Source of the DNA: Caccousia sp900752115
GTDB taxonomy: Bacteria > Bacillota > Clostridia > Oscillospirales > Acutalibacteraceae
Direction of reading: 5' to 3'
Length of the DNA stretch: 64,000 bases
Assembly (NCBI GenBank): GCA_902472225.1
Contig: CABRNB010000001.1
Location: 1 to 64,000 of the forward strand
This document shows positions 24,901-34,239 of the stretch, one piece after another. The position numbers and the translations under genes are program-made. The notes below the pieces were generated by a model that saw nothing but the letters and a program-made list of their open reading frames with translations, was not told the DNA's origin and searched no databases. Each line of letters starts with the position of its first letter. Positions within the stretch are counted from its first letter, which is position 1.

Positions 24901-25407
24901 ATGCAGAAACGTATCAGCAACCTGCCCTTCAGCGGAACGCCGGAGCAGGAAGAAAAACTGAATGCGATTATTGCCCGTCACAAGGATGAGCCCGGGGCGA
25001 TCATGCCCTGCCTGCAGGAAGCTCAGGAGGTTTACGGCTATCTTCCGGTGGAGGTGCAGACCATGATTGCGCGTGGTCTTGGCGTCTCGCTGGAGGAGGT
25101 TTTCGGCGTGTCGACCTTCTATTCGCAGTTTTCCCTTACGCCGAAGGGGCGGTACAACATTTCCGTTTGCCTTGGCACAGCGTGCTATGTCAAGGGTGCG
25201 GCCAATGTGCTCGACGCGATTACGAAGAACCTCGGCATCCAGCCGGAGGAGTGCACGCCGGACGGCATGTTCTCGCTTACGGCCTGCCGCTGTATCGGCG
25301 CGTGCGGCCTGGCGCCCGTCATGACGATTAACGACGAGGTTTACGGCCGCCTGGTTCCGGAGGATATCGACGGAATCCTCGAAAAGTACAAGAACGGCGA
25401 TGCGTGA
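24901..25407 (+). CDS. hydC: Bifurcating hydrogenase subunit C (NuoE-like)
   Basis: A 168-residue thioredoxin-like 2Fe-2S protein. The four cluster ligands are C90, C95, C131 and C135 (CLGTAC and CRCIGAC). The helical N-terminus (EEKLNAIIARHKDEPGAIM) is typical of NuoE. In the trimeric HydABC hydrogenase, HydC works with HydB at the NADH side. AGGGAGG lies before the ATG; the stop overlaps the next start by eight bases. Confidence 0.93.
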   Translation: MQKRISNLPFSGTPEQEEKLNAIIARHKDEPGAIMPCLQEAQEVYGYLPVEVQTMIARGLGVSLEEVFGVSTFYSQFSLTPKGRYNISVCLGTACYVKGAANVLDAITKNLGIQPEECTPDGMFSLTACRCIGACGLAPVMTINDEVYGRLVPEDIDGILEKYKNGDA

Positions 25408-25951
25408 ACTGGCGCTTAATGTGATGGACGTGGCGCAAAACTCCATCTCCGCCGGGGCGACGCTCATCACCCTGACGGTCGAGGAGGAGTCGGCCGCTGA
25501 CCGCCTCTCGATTACGCTCGAGGACAACGGCTGCGGCATGACGGAGGAGCAGGTTCGAAGCGTTGTCGACCCGTTCTATACCACCCGTACCACGCGCAAG
25601 GTGGGACTGGGGGTTCCGCTCTTTAAAATGGAGGCGGAGATGACGGGAGGCAGCTTTTCGATTCGTTCTCAAAAGGGGAGGGGAACGATTCTCACGGCCA
25701 TTTTTGTTCCGTCGCATGTGGATATGATCCCCCTGGGGGATATTTCCGGCACCGTTCGCTTGCTCGTCACCTGCAACCCGACGCTTGATTTTGTATACCG
25801 GCGAAGCCGGGACGGCAGGGAGTTTACTATGGATACACGCGAGCTCCGGCAGATTCTCGGGGAAGATGTTCCCCTGAACGCGCCGGAGGTCTCGGAATGG
25901 ATCGCCGGTTACTTGGAGGAACAGACCGCATTACTGAAGGAGGAAATGTAA
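25400..25951 (+). CDS. GHKL ATP-binding protein of the hydrogenase operon
   Basis: A 183-residue histidine-kinase-like ATPase without a receptor or H-box dimerisation domain. N box: LALNVMDVAQNSISAGA; G1: LEDNGCGMTEEQV; an ATP-lid VVDPFYTTRTTRKVGLGVPLF. This gene is regularly found between hydC and hydB of clostridia; its role is not established. The unusual 8-base overlap with hydC points to coupled synthesis. Confidence 0.9.
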   Translation: MRELALNVMDVAQNSISAGATLITLTVEEESAADRLSITLEDNGCGMTEEQVRSVVDPFYTTRTTRKVGLGVPLFKMEAEMTGGSFSIRSQKGRGTILTAIFVPSHVDMIPLGDISGTVRLLVTCNPTLDFVYRRSRDGREFTMDTRELRQILGEDVPLNAPEVSEWIAGYLEEQTALLKEEM

Positions 25952-25953
25952 CG

Positions 25954-26322
25954 ATGAAGTCTTTAGCTGAGCTTCAGGCCATCCGCGACAAGGCCCGTGC
26001 GCAGGTGGGACTGCGCGCCGAGAGCGGAGCTTCCGTCCGCGTTCAGGTCGGCATGGCCACCTGCGGGATTGCTGCCGGCGCCCGCCCGGTGCTCAACGCC
26101 TTTGTGGAGGAGGTCGCCAAGCGCGGCCTGCACGATATTATGGTGACGCAGACGGGGTGCATCGGCATCTGCCAGTATGAACCCGTTGTGGAGATCATCG
26201 AGGGAGACAAGAAAACAACATACGTGAAAATGACCGCCGAAAAGGCCGTGCGCGTGGTAAACGACCATCTCGTCAACGGCAATGTGGTGACGGAGTACAC
26301 CATCGGCGCGAGTGCACAGTAA
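25954..26322 (+). CDS. 2Fe-2S thioredoxin-like ferredoxin
   Basis: The start at 25954 follows AAGGAGG and gives 122 residues. Cysteines in GMATCGIAAGARP and TQTGCIGICQYEP make a 2Fe-2S site of the thioredoxin-like ferredoxin type. In some hydrogenases this domain is fused to HydB; here it is a separate protein just before hydB, probably an electron relay. Confidence 0.9.
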   Translation: MKSLAELQAIRDKARAQVGLRAESGASVRVQVGMATCGIAAGARPVLNAFVEEVAKRGLHDIMVTQTGCIGICQYEPVVEIIEGDKKTTYVKMTAEKAVRVVNDHLVNGNVVTEYTIGASAQ

Positions 26323-26335
26323 GGAGGCGGCTGTA

Positions 26336-28126
26336 TTGTATCGTTCTAACGTACTGGTTTGCGGCGGTACCGGCTGTACCTCCTCGAACAGCGAGCTTAT
26401 CATCCAGCGTCTGAAGGAAGAGATCAAGGCGCACGGCCTCGAGAAAGAGGTCAACGTCATCCGCACCGGCTGCTTCGGCCTGTGTGCGCTCGGCCCGATC
26501 ATGGTCGTGTATCCGGAAGGCGCGTTTTACAGTATGGTCAAGCCCGATGATGTTCCGGAGATTGTGGAGGAGCATCTGCTCAAGGGCCGTATCGTCAAGC
26601 GCCTGCTGTATCAGGAGACGGTGGTCGATGACAACTCCGTCAAATCGCTCAATGAGACGACGTTCTACGGCAAGCAGAGACGAATCGCGCTGCGCAACTG
26701 CGGCGTAATCAACCCGGAGAATATCGACGAATACATCGCGGTCGACGGCTACGCAGCTCTCGGCAAGGTGCTCACCGAGATGACCCCGCAGCAGGTTATT
26801 GATGTCATGAAGGCCTCCGGTCTGCGCGGCCGCGGCGGCGCGGGTTTCCCGACGGGTCTCAAGTGGAGCTTTGCGGCGGCGAACCAGGCGGATCAGAAGT
26901 ACGTCTGCTGCAACGCCGACGAAGGCGACCCGGGCGCGTTCATGGACCGCTCCATCCTGGAGGGCGATCCGCACGTGGTGCTCGAGTCCATGGCCATCGC
27001 GGGCTACGCCATCGGTGCGTCCCAGGGCTATATCTATGTCCGCGCGGAGTATCCGATTGCCGTCAAGCGTCTGCAGATCGCCATCGATCAGGCACATGAA
27101 TACGGCCTGCTCGGCAACGATATCTTCGGCACCGGCTTTAACTTTGACATTCAGCTTCGTCTCGGCGCGGGCGCGTTCGTCTGCGGCGAAGAGACGGCTC
27201 TGATGACCTCCATCGAGGGCAAGCGCGGCGAGCCTCGTCCCCGTCCGCCGTTCCCGGCGCTCAAGGGTCTGTTCCAGAAGCCGACGATCCTCAACAACGT
27301 GGAGACGTGGGCGAACGTCACCCAGATCATCCTGAATGGTCCCGAATGGTTCAAGTCGATCGGCACCGAGCGTTCCGCCGGCACGAAGGTCTTTGCCCTC
27401 GGCGGCAAGATCAAGCATACCGGCCTCGTCGAGGTTCCGATGGGCACCACTCTGCGCGAGATTGTTGAGGAAATCGGCGGCGGCGTGCCGAACGGACATA
27501 CCTTCAAGGCGGCCCAGACAGGCGGCCCCTCCGGCGGCTGTATCCCGGCCTCCGAGATGGACGTCAAGATCGACTACGACAACCTGCTTGCCATCGGCGC
27601 AATGATGGGCTCCGGCGGCATGATCATCATGGACGACACCACCTGCATGGTGGATATCGCGAAATTCTTCCTCGAGTTCACCGTTGACGAGTCCTGCGGC
27701 AAGTGCACGCCCTGCCGTGTCGGTACGCGCCGCCTGCTGGAGATCCTCAACAAGATCACGAGCGGCAACGGTACGCTGGAGGACATCGACCGTCTCGAGA
27801 AGCTCTGCTATTATCTCAAGGAGAACTCCCTGTGCGCTCTGGGCCAAACGGCCCCGAACCCGGTGCTCTCCACGCTCAAGTATTTCCGCGACGAGTATAT
27901 CGCTCACGTGACGGAAAAGCGCTGCCCGGCCGGCGTCTGCAAGGCCCTGACGAACTATTACATCGATCCGGAGAAGTGCCGCGGCTGTACGCTGTGCGCC
28001 CGCAACTGCCCGGTGGGAGCCATCAGCGGCAGCGTGAAGCAGCCTCATGTGATCGACACGCAGAAGTGCATCAAGTGCGGCGCTTGCATGGAGAAATGTA
28101 AGTTCGGCGCGATTGACAAGAGATAA
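26336..28126 (+). CDS. hydB: Bifurcating hydrogenase subunit B (NuoF-like, NADH-binding)
   Basis: I chose the TTG at 26336, eight bases after AAGGAGG, which gives 596 residues. Order: N-terminal 2Fe-2S thioredoxin-like domain (VCGGTGCTSSNS, GCFGLC), the NADH/FMN region (RGRGGAGFPTGLKW, CNADEGDPGAFMDR), the NuoF iron-sulfur site (ESCGKCTPCRVGTRR), and two C-terminal 4Fe-4S ferredoxin sites (CRGCTLCARNCP and CIKCGACMEKC). It is the flavin subunit where NADH and ferredoxin electrons meet. Confidence 0.96.
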   Translation: MYRSNVLVCGGTGCTSSNSELIIQRLKEEIKAHGLEKEVNVIRTGCFGLCALGPIMVVYPEGAFYSMVKPDDVPEIVEEHLLKGRIVKRLLYQETVVDDNSVKSLNETTFYGKQRRIALRNCGVINPENIDEYIAVDGYAALGKVLTEMTPQQVIDVMKASGLRGRGGAGFPTGLKWSFAAANQADQKYVCCNADEGDPGAFMDRSILEGDPHVVLESMAIAGYAIGASQGYIYVRAEYPIAVKRLQIAIDQAHEYGLLGNDIFGTGFNFDIQLRLGAGAFVCGEETALMTSIEGKRGEPRPRPPFPALKGLFQKPTILNNVETWANVTQIILNGPEWFKSIGTERSAGTKVFALGGKIKHTGLVEVPMGTTLREIVEEIGGGVPNGHTFKAAQTGGPSGGCIPASEMDVKIDYDNLLAIGAMMGSGGMIIMDDTTCMVDIAKFFLEFTVDESCGKCTPCRVGTRRLLEILNKITSGNGTLEDIDRLEKLCYYLKENSLCALGQTAPNPVLSTLKYFRDEYIAHVTEKRCPAGVCKALTNYYIDPEKCRGCTLCARNCPVGAISGSVKQPHVIDTQKCIKCGACMEKCKFGAIDKR

Positions 28127-28146
28127 GAAAGGAGCTGCCAGAGTAA

Positions 28147-29892
28147 ATGAATATGGTAAACGTGAAAATCAACGGCATGCCCCTCTCGGTGCCGGCTGAC
28201 TATACTATCCTGCAGGCCGCCAAAAGCGCCGGGATCGACATTCCGACGCTGTGCTACCTCAAGGATCTCAATGAGATCGGCGCATGCCGTATGTGCGTGG
28301 TCGAGGTCAAGGGAGCCCGCTCCCTCGTTGCCTCCTGCGTCTATCCCGTCAACGAGGGTATGGAGGTTTACACCAACACGCCCAAGGTTATTGAGTCCCG
28401 CAAGATGACGCTTGAGATGCTTCTGTCCGTCCACAACAAGTCCTGCCTGACCTGCAAGCGCAGCCAGAACTGCGAGCTGCAGGCGCTCTGCCAGGAGCTC
28501 GGCGTCGAGGACGCCACGAGCTACGAGGGAGCGATGCCGGACTCGATCTACGACGACAGCACGCTGCATCTCGTGCGCGACAATTCCAAGTGTATTCTCT
28601 GCCGCCGCTGCGTCGCCGCGTGCGCCAACCAGCATGTTGCCGTTATCGGTCCGAACAGCCGCGGTTTTGACACCCATATCGGCTGTATGTTTGAGAAGCC
28701 GCTTTCCAGCGTGGCCTGCGTTTCCTGCGGCCAGTGCATCGTCGCGTGCCCGACGGGCGCGCTCACGGAGAAGGATCAGTGCGCCGACGTGCTCGCCGCG
28801 CTGAGCGACCCCGACAAGTACGTCGTGGTCCAGACGGCTCCGTCCATTCGCGCTACCCTCGGCGAGTGCTTCGGCATGCCGGTGGGCACGAATGTGGAAG
28901 GGAAGATGGTTGCCGCCCTGCGCCGCCTTGGCTTCAAAAAGGTCTTTGACACCGATTTCGGCGCGGACCTCACGATCATGGAGGAGGCTCACGAGTTCCT
29001 CGATCGCGTGAAGAACGGCGGTACCCTTCCGATGATTACGTCCTGCTCGCCCGGATGGATTAAGTTCTGCGAGCATTACTTCCCTGAGCTTCTGCCGAAC
29101 GTTTCCTCCTGCAAGTCGCCCCAGCAGATGACGGGCGCGATGATCAAGACGTGGTTCGCGCAGAAGGAAGGCATCGACCCGAAGAAGATTGTCGTGGTCA
29201 GCATTATGCCGTGTACGGCGAAGAAGTTTGAAATCCAGCGTGACGACATGGAGGGAGCCGGCGAGGGCATCCCGGATACCGATATTGTCCTCACGACACG
29301 CGAGCTTGGCCGTCTCATCAAGCTTTGCCGCATTGATTTCACCGCTCTGCCCGACGAGCAGTTTGATCCGGCGATGGGCGAGTCCACCGGCGCGGCCGTT
29401 ATCTTCGGTTCGACCGGCGGCGTTATGGAGGCCGCGCTCAGAACGGCCGCCGACGTCCTGGAGGGCCGCAGCGTGGAGAACATCGAATACCATGAGGTTC
29501 GCGGCGGCGCGGGCATCAAGGAAGCGGTTTACAAGATCGCCGGTATGGATGTTAAGGTCGCCGTTGTCAGCGGCCTGAACAACGCCAACGAGGTTCTCAC
29601 GAAGGTGAAGAACGGCGAGGCGGATTACCACTTTATTGAGATTATGTGCTGCCCCGGCGGCTGCGTCAACGGCGGCGGCCAGCCGATCCAGCCCTCCTCT
29701 GTCCGCAACTTTACGGATCTGCGCGCTCTGCGCGCCCAGGCGCTTTATACGCAGGACGAAAATATGCCGCTGCGCAAGAGCCATGAAAATCCGCTTATCA
29801 AGAAGGCATACGAGGAGTTCCTCGGCGAGCCCGGCAGCCATAAGGCGCACGAGCTCCTGCATACCACTTACGTGGCGCGCAGCAGATATTGA
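28147..29892 (+). CDS. hydA: [FeFe] hydrogenase catalytic subunit A
   Basis: A 581-residue H2-forming subunit. N-terminal 2Fe-2S plant-type ferredoxin (C36, C47, C50, C64), a 4Fe-4S site with His (residues about 97-112), two 4Fe-4S sites in the 150-210 region (CILCRRCVAAC, CVSCGQCIVACP), and a complete H-cluster: TSCSPGW (C300), MPCTAKKFE (C356) and MCCPGGCVNGGGQP (C502 and C506). TSCSP rather than TSCCP is the known variant of bifurcating A3-type enzymes. With hydB and hydC it oxidises NADH plus reduced ferredoxin to H2. Maturation genes hydE, hydF, hydG are not in the window. Confidence 0.96.
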   Translation: MNMVNVKINGMPLSVPADYTILQAAKSAGIDIPTLCYLKDLNEIGACRMCVVEVKGARSLVASCVYPVNEGMEVYTNTPKVIESRKMTLEMLLSVHNKSCLTCKRSQNCELQALCQELGVEDATSYEGAMPDSIYDDSTLHLVRDNSKCILCRRCVAACANQHVAVIGPNSRGFDTHIGCMFEKPLSSVACVSCGQCIVACPTGALTEKDQCADVLAALSDPDKYVVVQTAPSIRATLGECFGMPVGTNVEGKMVAALRRLGFKKVFDTDFGADLTIMEEAHEFLDRVKNGGTLPMITSCSPGWIKFCEHYFPELLPNVSSCKSPQQMTGAMIKTWFAQKEGIDPKKIVVVSIMPCTAKKFEIQRDDMEGAGEGIPDTDIVLTTRELGRLIKLCRIDFTALPDEQFDPAMGESTGAAVIFGSTGGVMEAALRTAADVLEGRSVENIEYHEVRGGAGIKEAVYKIAGMDVKVAVVSGLNNANEVLTKVKNGEADYHFIEIMCCPGGCVNGGGQPIQPSSVRNFTDLRALRAQALYTQDENMPLRKSHENPLIKKAYEEFLGEPGSHKAHELLHTTYVARSRY

Positions 29893-30198
29893 TTTTTTCG
29901 GGCGTTCCCTGCAAAGGGAGCGCCCGTTCTGCTTTCTATAGGAAAAGCGGCGCGGACACCAGGGACCGCGCTTTTTTTGTGAAACCGTCCGCCGGAAAGA
30001 GTTTGTGGTTTCCAGCCTCACCGGCAGGCGGTACTTCCTGTTGGCGTTCGTGTAAATGCGCGCAGGAGCATCGCTTCGCATCACAGAGGCTCGTCCTGTT
30101 TCGAACTTTTTTTGCAAAAATTCACACCTGGTTTACGATCCTCTGGTATGCTTTCCACCAGAGAGAATCTGCACCGTTCAGGAAAAGGAGGGGAAGGT
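29893..30198 (+). terminator. Two terminators after hydA, gap to the DUF218 gene
   Basis: The first hairpin, CGGGCGTTCCCT-GCAA-AGGGAGCGCCCG (29899-29926), is followed by a T-rich stretch. The second at about 29943-29979 pairs GCGCGG with CCGCGC and ends in seven T. The remainder up to 30198 shows no clear RNA gene; a promoter for the next gene is not obvious. Confidence 0.8.
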
Positions 30199-30966
30199 GT
30201 GAAAACTGTAATCCGTGGAGTCGTGCTGGCGGCCGGTCTTGTTCTTTGCGCCGTTTATCTGCTGCCTGCCGTTTTTTTCGGCGTATGGAGTTTAGGAACG
30301 TGGGTAGGGCTTGCGGCAGGGGCCGTAATGGCAATCGGAGCGAAGCGGTGGCCCGCGATAACGGCATTTTGCCGGAAAAGGAGAATCCGATGGCTCTCCG
30401 GAGGAATCCTGACGGTTTCTGTTGTCCTTGTATTCTATTCGCTGGCCCTGTGCGGCTGTATGGTTTTCGGTGCGCTGCAGGCTCCGCCGGAGGATCCGGA
30501 GGGAACGGTGGTGGTTCTCGGCAGCAAGGTCAACGGTACGACGCCCAGTGCCGATCTGCAGGCCCGCATTGATCGTGCCGCCGATTATCTGCTGGAGAAT
30601 CCGGAGCTTTCGGTTGTCGCCTCCGGCGGTCAGGGGGCGGGGGAGGAGATATCGGAAGCCGAGGCAATCCGCGACGGTCTGATCGCGCAGGGCGTGGAGC
30701 CTTCCCGTATTTACCTTGAGGATCAGTCGTCGGATACGGAGGAAAATATCGCATTCACGCTGCAGGTCATGGAAGAAAACTCCCTGTCGGAGCCGTTGCT
30801 GATTGTTACCGACGAGTACCACGAATTCCGTGCCAATCTGATTGCACAGCACGCCGGCGCGGAGTCGTATGCAGTATCCGGCGCAACGCCGTTTTATCTG
30901 CTGCCCGCCTGCGTTGCGCGGGAGGTGCTGGCTCTGACAAAGCAGCTCTTTTTTGCCTGGCTGTGA
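30199..30966 (+). CDS. YdcF/DUF218 family membrane protein
   Basis: The GTG at 30199 follows AAAAGGAGGGG and gives 255 residues. Three N-terminal membrane segments (around 5-25, 30-50 and 65-90) precede the DUF218 domain: VVVLGSKVNGTTPS, VASGGQGAGEEISEAEAI, EDQSSDTEENIAF, IVTDEYHEFRA. The family includes E. coli ElyC, which acts on lipid carriers for envelope polymers, and SanA. The precise role here is unknown. Confidence 0.88.
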   Translation: MKTVIRGVVLAAGLVLCAVYLLPAVFFGVWSLGTWVGLAAGAVMAIGAKRWPAITAFCRKRRIRWLSGGILTVSVVLVFYSLALCGCMVFGALQAPPEDPEGTVVVLGSKVNGTTPSADLQARIDRAADYLLENPELSVVASGGQGAGEEISEAEAIRDGLIAQGVEPSRIYLEDQSSDTEENIAFTLQVMEENSLSEPLLIVTDEYHEFRANLIAQHAGAESYAVSGATPFYLLPACVAREVLALTKQLFFAWL

Positions 30967-31023
30967 AGCTTTTCGCTTTGTATTGTGAGGTGCGTTCTTC
31001 CGATCCGGAGCGCACTCCAAGCC

Positions 31024-31052
31024 TTGTCAATCCTGTACGCCTATTGTATAAT
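31024..31052 (+). promoter_or_regulatory. Promoter of the pyrCFKD operon
   Basis: TTGTCA (31024-31029), 17 bases and a perfect TATAAT (31047-31052). The leader of about 70 bases before pyrC shows no PyrR-type attenuator terminator. Confidence 0.85.
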
Positions 31053-31128
31053 GAAAGGACAGTCTCCCGGTGCCCGGCTGCGGCTTGGGCCGTGTGGGGA
31101 AGCGCCGCATAGGAAAGGTTGTGAAACA

Positions 31129-32415
31129 GTGAGCAATATTTTACTGAAGAACGTCAAGGTCTATGATCCCGCCTCCAAGCGGGACGGAGCCGTCGCCGAT
31201 ATCCTTTTGGAGGAGGGCGTGATCCGCGCTGTCGGGCAGCGGATTGAGATGCGCGACTCGGAGGTCATCGACGGTCAGGGCCGCCTGTGCGCCGCCCCCG
31301 GACTGGTGGACATGCACGTCCACCTGCGCGATCCCGGTTTTACCGCCAAGGAGGACATTCTCACCGGCTGCCGTGCCGCTGCCGCGGGCGGTGTGACGAG
31401 TCTTTTGTGCATGCCGAATACAAAGCCCGCCGTTGATACGCCGGAGACAGTCCGCTATATTCTGGAGAAAGCGGAGCATGCCGATGCGCGTGTTTATGTG
31501 GCCGCCGCCATTACGAAGGGGCTCGGCGACGCGGCAGAGCTTTGTGATCTCGAAGCGCTGCGGGCCGCGGGCGCCTCTGCTTTCAGCAACGACGGCCGTC
31601 CTGTGGTCGATTCCCGCAAGATGGCTGAGACGCTCAAAACGGCTGCCCGTCTCGGCGTGCCGGTCGTCTCCCACTGTGAGGATCTTTTTCTCTCGGCGGG
31701 CGGCTTGATGAACGAGGGAGCCGTCAGCAGGGAGCTCGGGGTTCCGGGGGTTCCGGCGGCAGCCGAGGACTGCGGCACTGCCCGTGAGATTGCGCTGGCC
31801 GCTGCTTACGGCGTCCCGGTGCACATTTGCCACGTCAGTACCAAAACAAGTGTGGCCATGATCCGTGACGCGCGCCGCCGCGGCGTGCAGGTGACCGGCG
31901 AGACGGCCCCGCATTATTTCGCTCTCACGGACGAGGAACTGCGCGGCCGCGACGCGGACAAGCGGATGAGCCCGCCGCTCCGTACCGAGGAAGATCGCCT
32001 CACGGTGATTGAGGCGCTGCGTGACGGTACGCTGCAAGCCATCGCGACCGATCATGCGCCGCATACCGTCCAGGAAAAGGCCGACTTTGCGAAGGCCCCC
32101 AACGGCAGCATCGGGATGGAGACGTCGCTGGCCGCGGGCATCACGTATCTTGTGAAGCCGGGTCTGCTCACGCTTTCGGAGCTGATCCGCCTGATGAGTA
32201 CATCCCCGGCCCGGCTGCTGCATCTGCACGCCGGAACGCTCGCCGAGGGAGCGCCTGCCGACGTCGTTGTTTTCGACCCGGACGAGGTCTGGACGGTGGA
32301 TCCGAACGCCCTGCACGGCAAAAGCCGCAACGCTGTCTTTAAGGGCCGGGAGCTTACGGGCCGCGTGAAGGCGACTGTTTGCCGCGGCCGCTTTGTCTGG
32401 CGCGAGAGTGTGTAA
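31129..32415 (+). CDS. pyrC: Dihydroorotase
   Basis: Starting at GTG 31129 the enzyme has 428 residues, the length of class I dihydroorotases. Metal-site motifs are DMHVHLRDPGFT, SHCEDLFL, VPVHICHVST and ATDHAPHTVQEKADF. It cyclises carbamoyl aspartate to dihydroorotate. It opens the pyr operon; pyrB/carAB are not in the window. A 104-base spacer with a small GGACGGCATGCCGTCC palindrome precedes pyrF. Confidence 0.95.
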   Translation: MSNILLKNVKVYDPASKRDGAVADILLEEGVIRAVGQRIEMRDSEVIDGQGRLCAAPGLVDMHVHLRDPGFTAKEDILTGCRAAAAGGVTSLLCMPNTKPAVDTPETVRYILEKAEHADARVYVAAAITKGLGDAAELCDLEALRAAGASAFSNDGRPVVDSRKMAETLKTAARLGVPVVSHCEDLFLSAGGLMNEGAVSRELGVPGVPAAAEDCGTAREIALAAAYGVPVHICHVSTKTSVAMIRDARRRGVQVTGETAPHYFALTDEELRGRDADKRMSPPLRTEEDRLTVIEALRDGTLQAIATDHAPHTVQEKADFAKAPNGSIGMETSLAAGITYLVKPGLLTLSELIRLMSTSPARLLHLHAGTLAEGAPADVVVFDPDEVWTVDPNALHGKSRNAVFKGRELTGRVKATVCRGRFVWRESV

Positions 32416-32519
32416 AACTTGCATCTGTCCCACGATTTCCGCCCGGAAGGGGCGAAACCATAGAACGGAAAACAAAACAGGGACGGCATGCCGTCCCGCC
32501 ATGATGGAGGGTATTTTGT

Positions 32520-33470
32520 ATGTCTCTTGACAAGATGATCGAAAAGATTGCCGCCCTGCAGAACCCCACGGTTGCGGGTCTCGATCCAAAGCTCGACTAT
32601 ATTCCGCAGTACCTCAGAGAAGAGGCTTATGCCAGGCACGGCCGGACGCTCGAGGGCGCCGCGGCGGCGATCTTCGCCTACAACAAGGGCCTGATCGACG
32701 CCCTGTGCGGCATTGTGCCTGCTGTCAAGCCGCAGGCTGCTTACTACGAGATGTACGGATGGCAGGGTGTTCGTACCCTGTATGAGACGATCCGCTATGC
32801 GCACGAGAAGGGCATGTACGTGATTCTCGACGGCAAGCGCAACGACATTGGCGCGACGATGGAATCCTACGCCGCGGCCTGGCTTGGTTTGACGGCGGTG
32901 GAAAACGAGCTTGCCGAGCCGTTCGGCGCGGACAGCCTGACGGTGAACGGTTATCTCGGCAGCGACGGCATCAATCCGCTGCTCAAGGTTTGCGGCGAGC
33001 AGGGACGCGGCATCTTTGTCCTTGTCAAGACCTCCAATCCGTCTTCCGGCGAGCTGCAGGATCAGAAGCTGGAGAACGGTGAGACGATTTACCGCACGAT
33101 GGGCCGTTTCTGCGAGAATTGGGGCAAGTCTCTTCCCGGCAAGTATGGCTATTCCGGGGTCGGCGCAGTAGTCGGCGCAACCTATCCGGCACAGCTCGGC
33201 GAGCTGCGTGCGGCCATGCCCTCGACCTTCTTCCTCGTGCCCGGTTACGGTGCACAGGGAGGCGGCGCGAAGGACGTTGCTCCCGGCTTTGACAAAAATG
33301 GTCTCGGAGCGATTGTGAACGCCTCGCGTTCCATTCTCTGTGCGTGGAAAAAGACGAACGCCGCGCCCGAGGATTACGCGAAGGCCGCCGCCGCGGAGGC
33401 TGTCCGCATGCGCGACGATATCATGAGCGAGGTGGGCGAAATCCGCCTGCCGGTGGGAGGCGCGCTGTGA
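32520..33470 (+). CDS. pyrF: Orotidine-5'-phosphate decarboxylase (long type)
   Basis: A 316-residue OMP decarboxylase of the longer subfamily 2. Recognised by NPTVAGLDPKLDYIP at the start, the catalytic LDGKRNDIGATMES with the Lys/Asp pair (residues about 102-115), and the late PGYGAQGGGAKDVAPGFD. It makes UMP from OMP. ATGGAGGG precedes the ATG; the stop overlaps pyrK by four bases. Confidence 0.95.
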   Translation: MSLDKMIEKIAALQNPTVAGLDPKLDYIPQYLREEAYARHGRTLEGAAAAIFAYNKGLIDALCGIVPAVKPQAAYYEMYGWQGVRTLYETIRYAHEKGMYVILDGKRNDIGATMESYAAAWLGLTAVENELAEPFGADSLTVNGYLGSDGINPLLKVCGEQGRGIFVLVKTSNPSSGELQDQKLENGETIYRTMGRFCENWGKSLPGKYGYSGVGAVVGATYPAQLGELRAAMPSTFFLVPGYGAQGGGAKDVAPGFDKNGLGAIVNASRSILCAWKKTNAAPEDYAKAAAAEAVRMRDDIMSEVGEIRLPVGGAL

Positions 33471-34225
33471 AGCAGTATGATGTGCGGCAGTGCTGCGTGA
33501 CAGACTTTACACAGCTTACGGCGGACATTTACAGCGCCTGGGTCGATGCGGGAGAGCTGGCCCGTATGGCGCGGCCCGGCCAGTTCGCGCAGATCTATGT
33601 TCCCGGCAAGACGCTGCGCCGCCCGATCTCGATCTGCGACGCGGAGGGCGGCAAACTGCGCTTTGTCTTCCAGATCCGCGGGGAAGGGACGGCCGTTCTT
33701 TCTCAAACCCGTGTGGGAGATTCCTGGGATATTCTTGCTCCGCTCGGACATGGCTTTGAACTCGGTAATACGGCGCGGAAGGCGTGCTTTGTCGGCGGCG
33801 GTATCGGCGTGCCTCCGCTTCTTGCGGCCGCGAAGTCCTTCGGAGCGAACGCTGTGGTTGTGACGGGTTTCCGCAGCAAGAGCGCCGTTATTTTACAGGA
33901 TGACTTTACGAAGAAGGGCAACCGCGTCATTCTCGCTACGGACGATGGTTCCGCGGGACATCACGGCCTGGTGACCGAATGCCTGCCTGATGACTGCGAG
34001 GTCCTTTTTGCCTGCGGCCCGACCCCGATGCTCCGTGCCCTGACCGCCGAGGCCGAAAAGCGCGGCATCGAGTGCCAGATTTCGCTTGAGCAGCGGATGG
34101 CCTGCGGTATCGGTGCGTGCCTCGGCTGTGCCGTGAAGCTCAAAACGGAGGACGGCGGCTGGCGGCACGGTCATGTGTGCAAGGACGGTCCTGTTTTTGA
34201 TGCGCGGATCGTCGCGTTTGACTGA
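33467..34225 (+). CDS. pyrK: Dihydroorotate dehydrogenase B electron-transfer subunit
   Basis: From GTG 33467 (GGGAGG upstream, overlapping pyrF) 252 residues. FAD binding at RRPISICDAEGG, NAD domain at AFVGGGIGVPPLL-like CFVGGGIGVPPLLAAA, and a 2Fe-2S site with CGIGACLGC and a distant Cys in GHVCKDGPVF. It passes electrons from dihydroorotate via PyrD to NAD+. Confidence 0.94.
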   Translation: MKQYDVRQCCVTDFTQLTADIYSAWVDAGELARMARPGQFAQIYVPGKTLRRPISICDAEGGKLRFVFQIRGEGTAVLSQTRVGDSWDILAPLGHGFELGNTARKACFVGGGIGVPPLLAAAKSFGANAVVVTGFRSKSAVILQDDFTKKGNRVILATDDGSAGHHGLVTECLPDDCEVLFACGPTPMLRALTAEAEKRGIECQISLEQRMACGIGACLGCAVKLKTEDGGWRHGHVCKDGPVFDARIVAFD

Positions 34226-34239
34226 GAGGAGGAGCGGAA

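Noticed and set aside
28045..30117. 690-codon minus-strand frame over hydA
   Set aside because: Shadow of hydA; composition rich in Arg, Ala, Leu and His without family motifs.
31053..31128. PyrR or other attenuator before pyrC
   Set aside because: The short leader has no terminator hairpin with T run.
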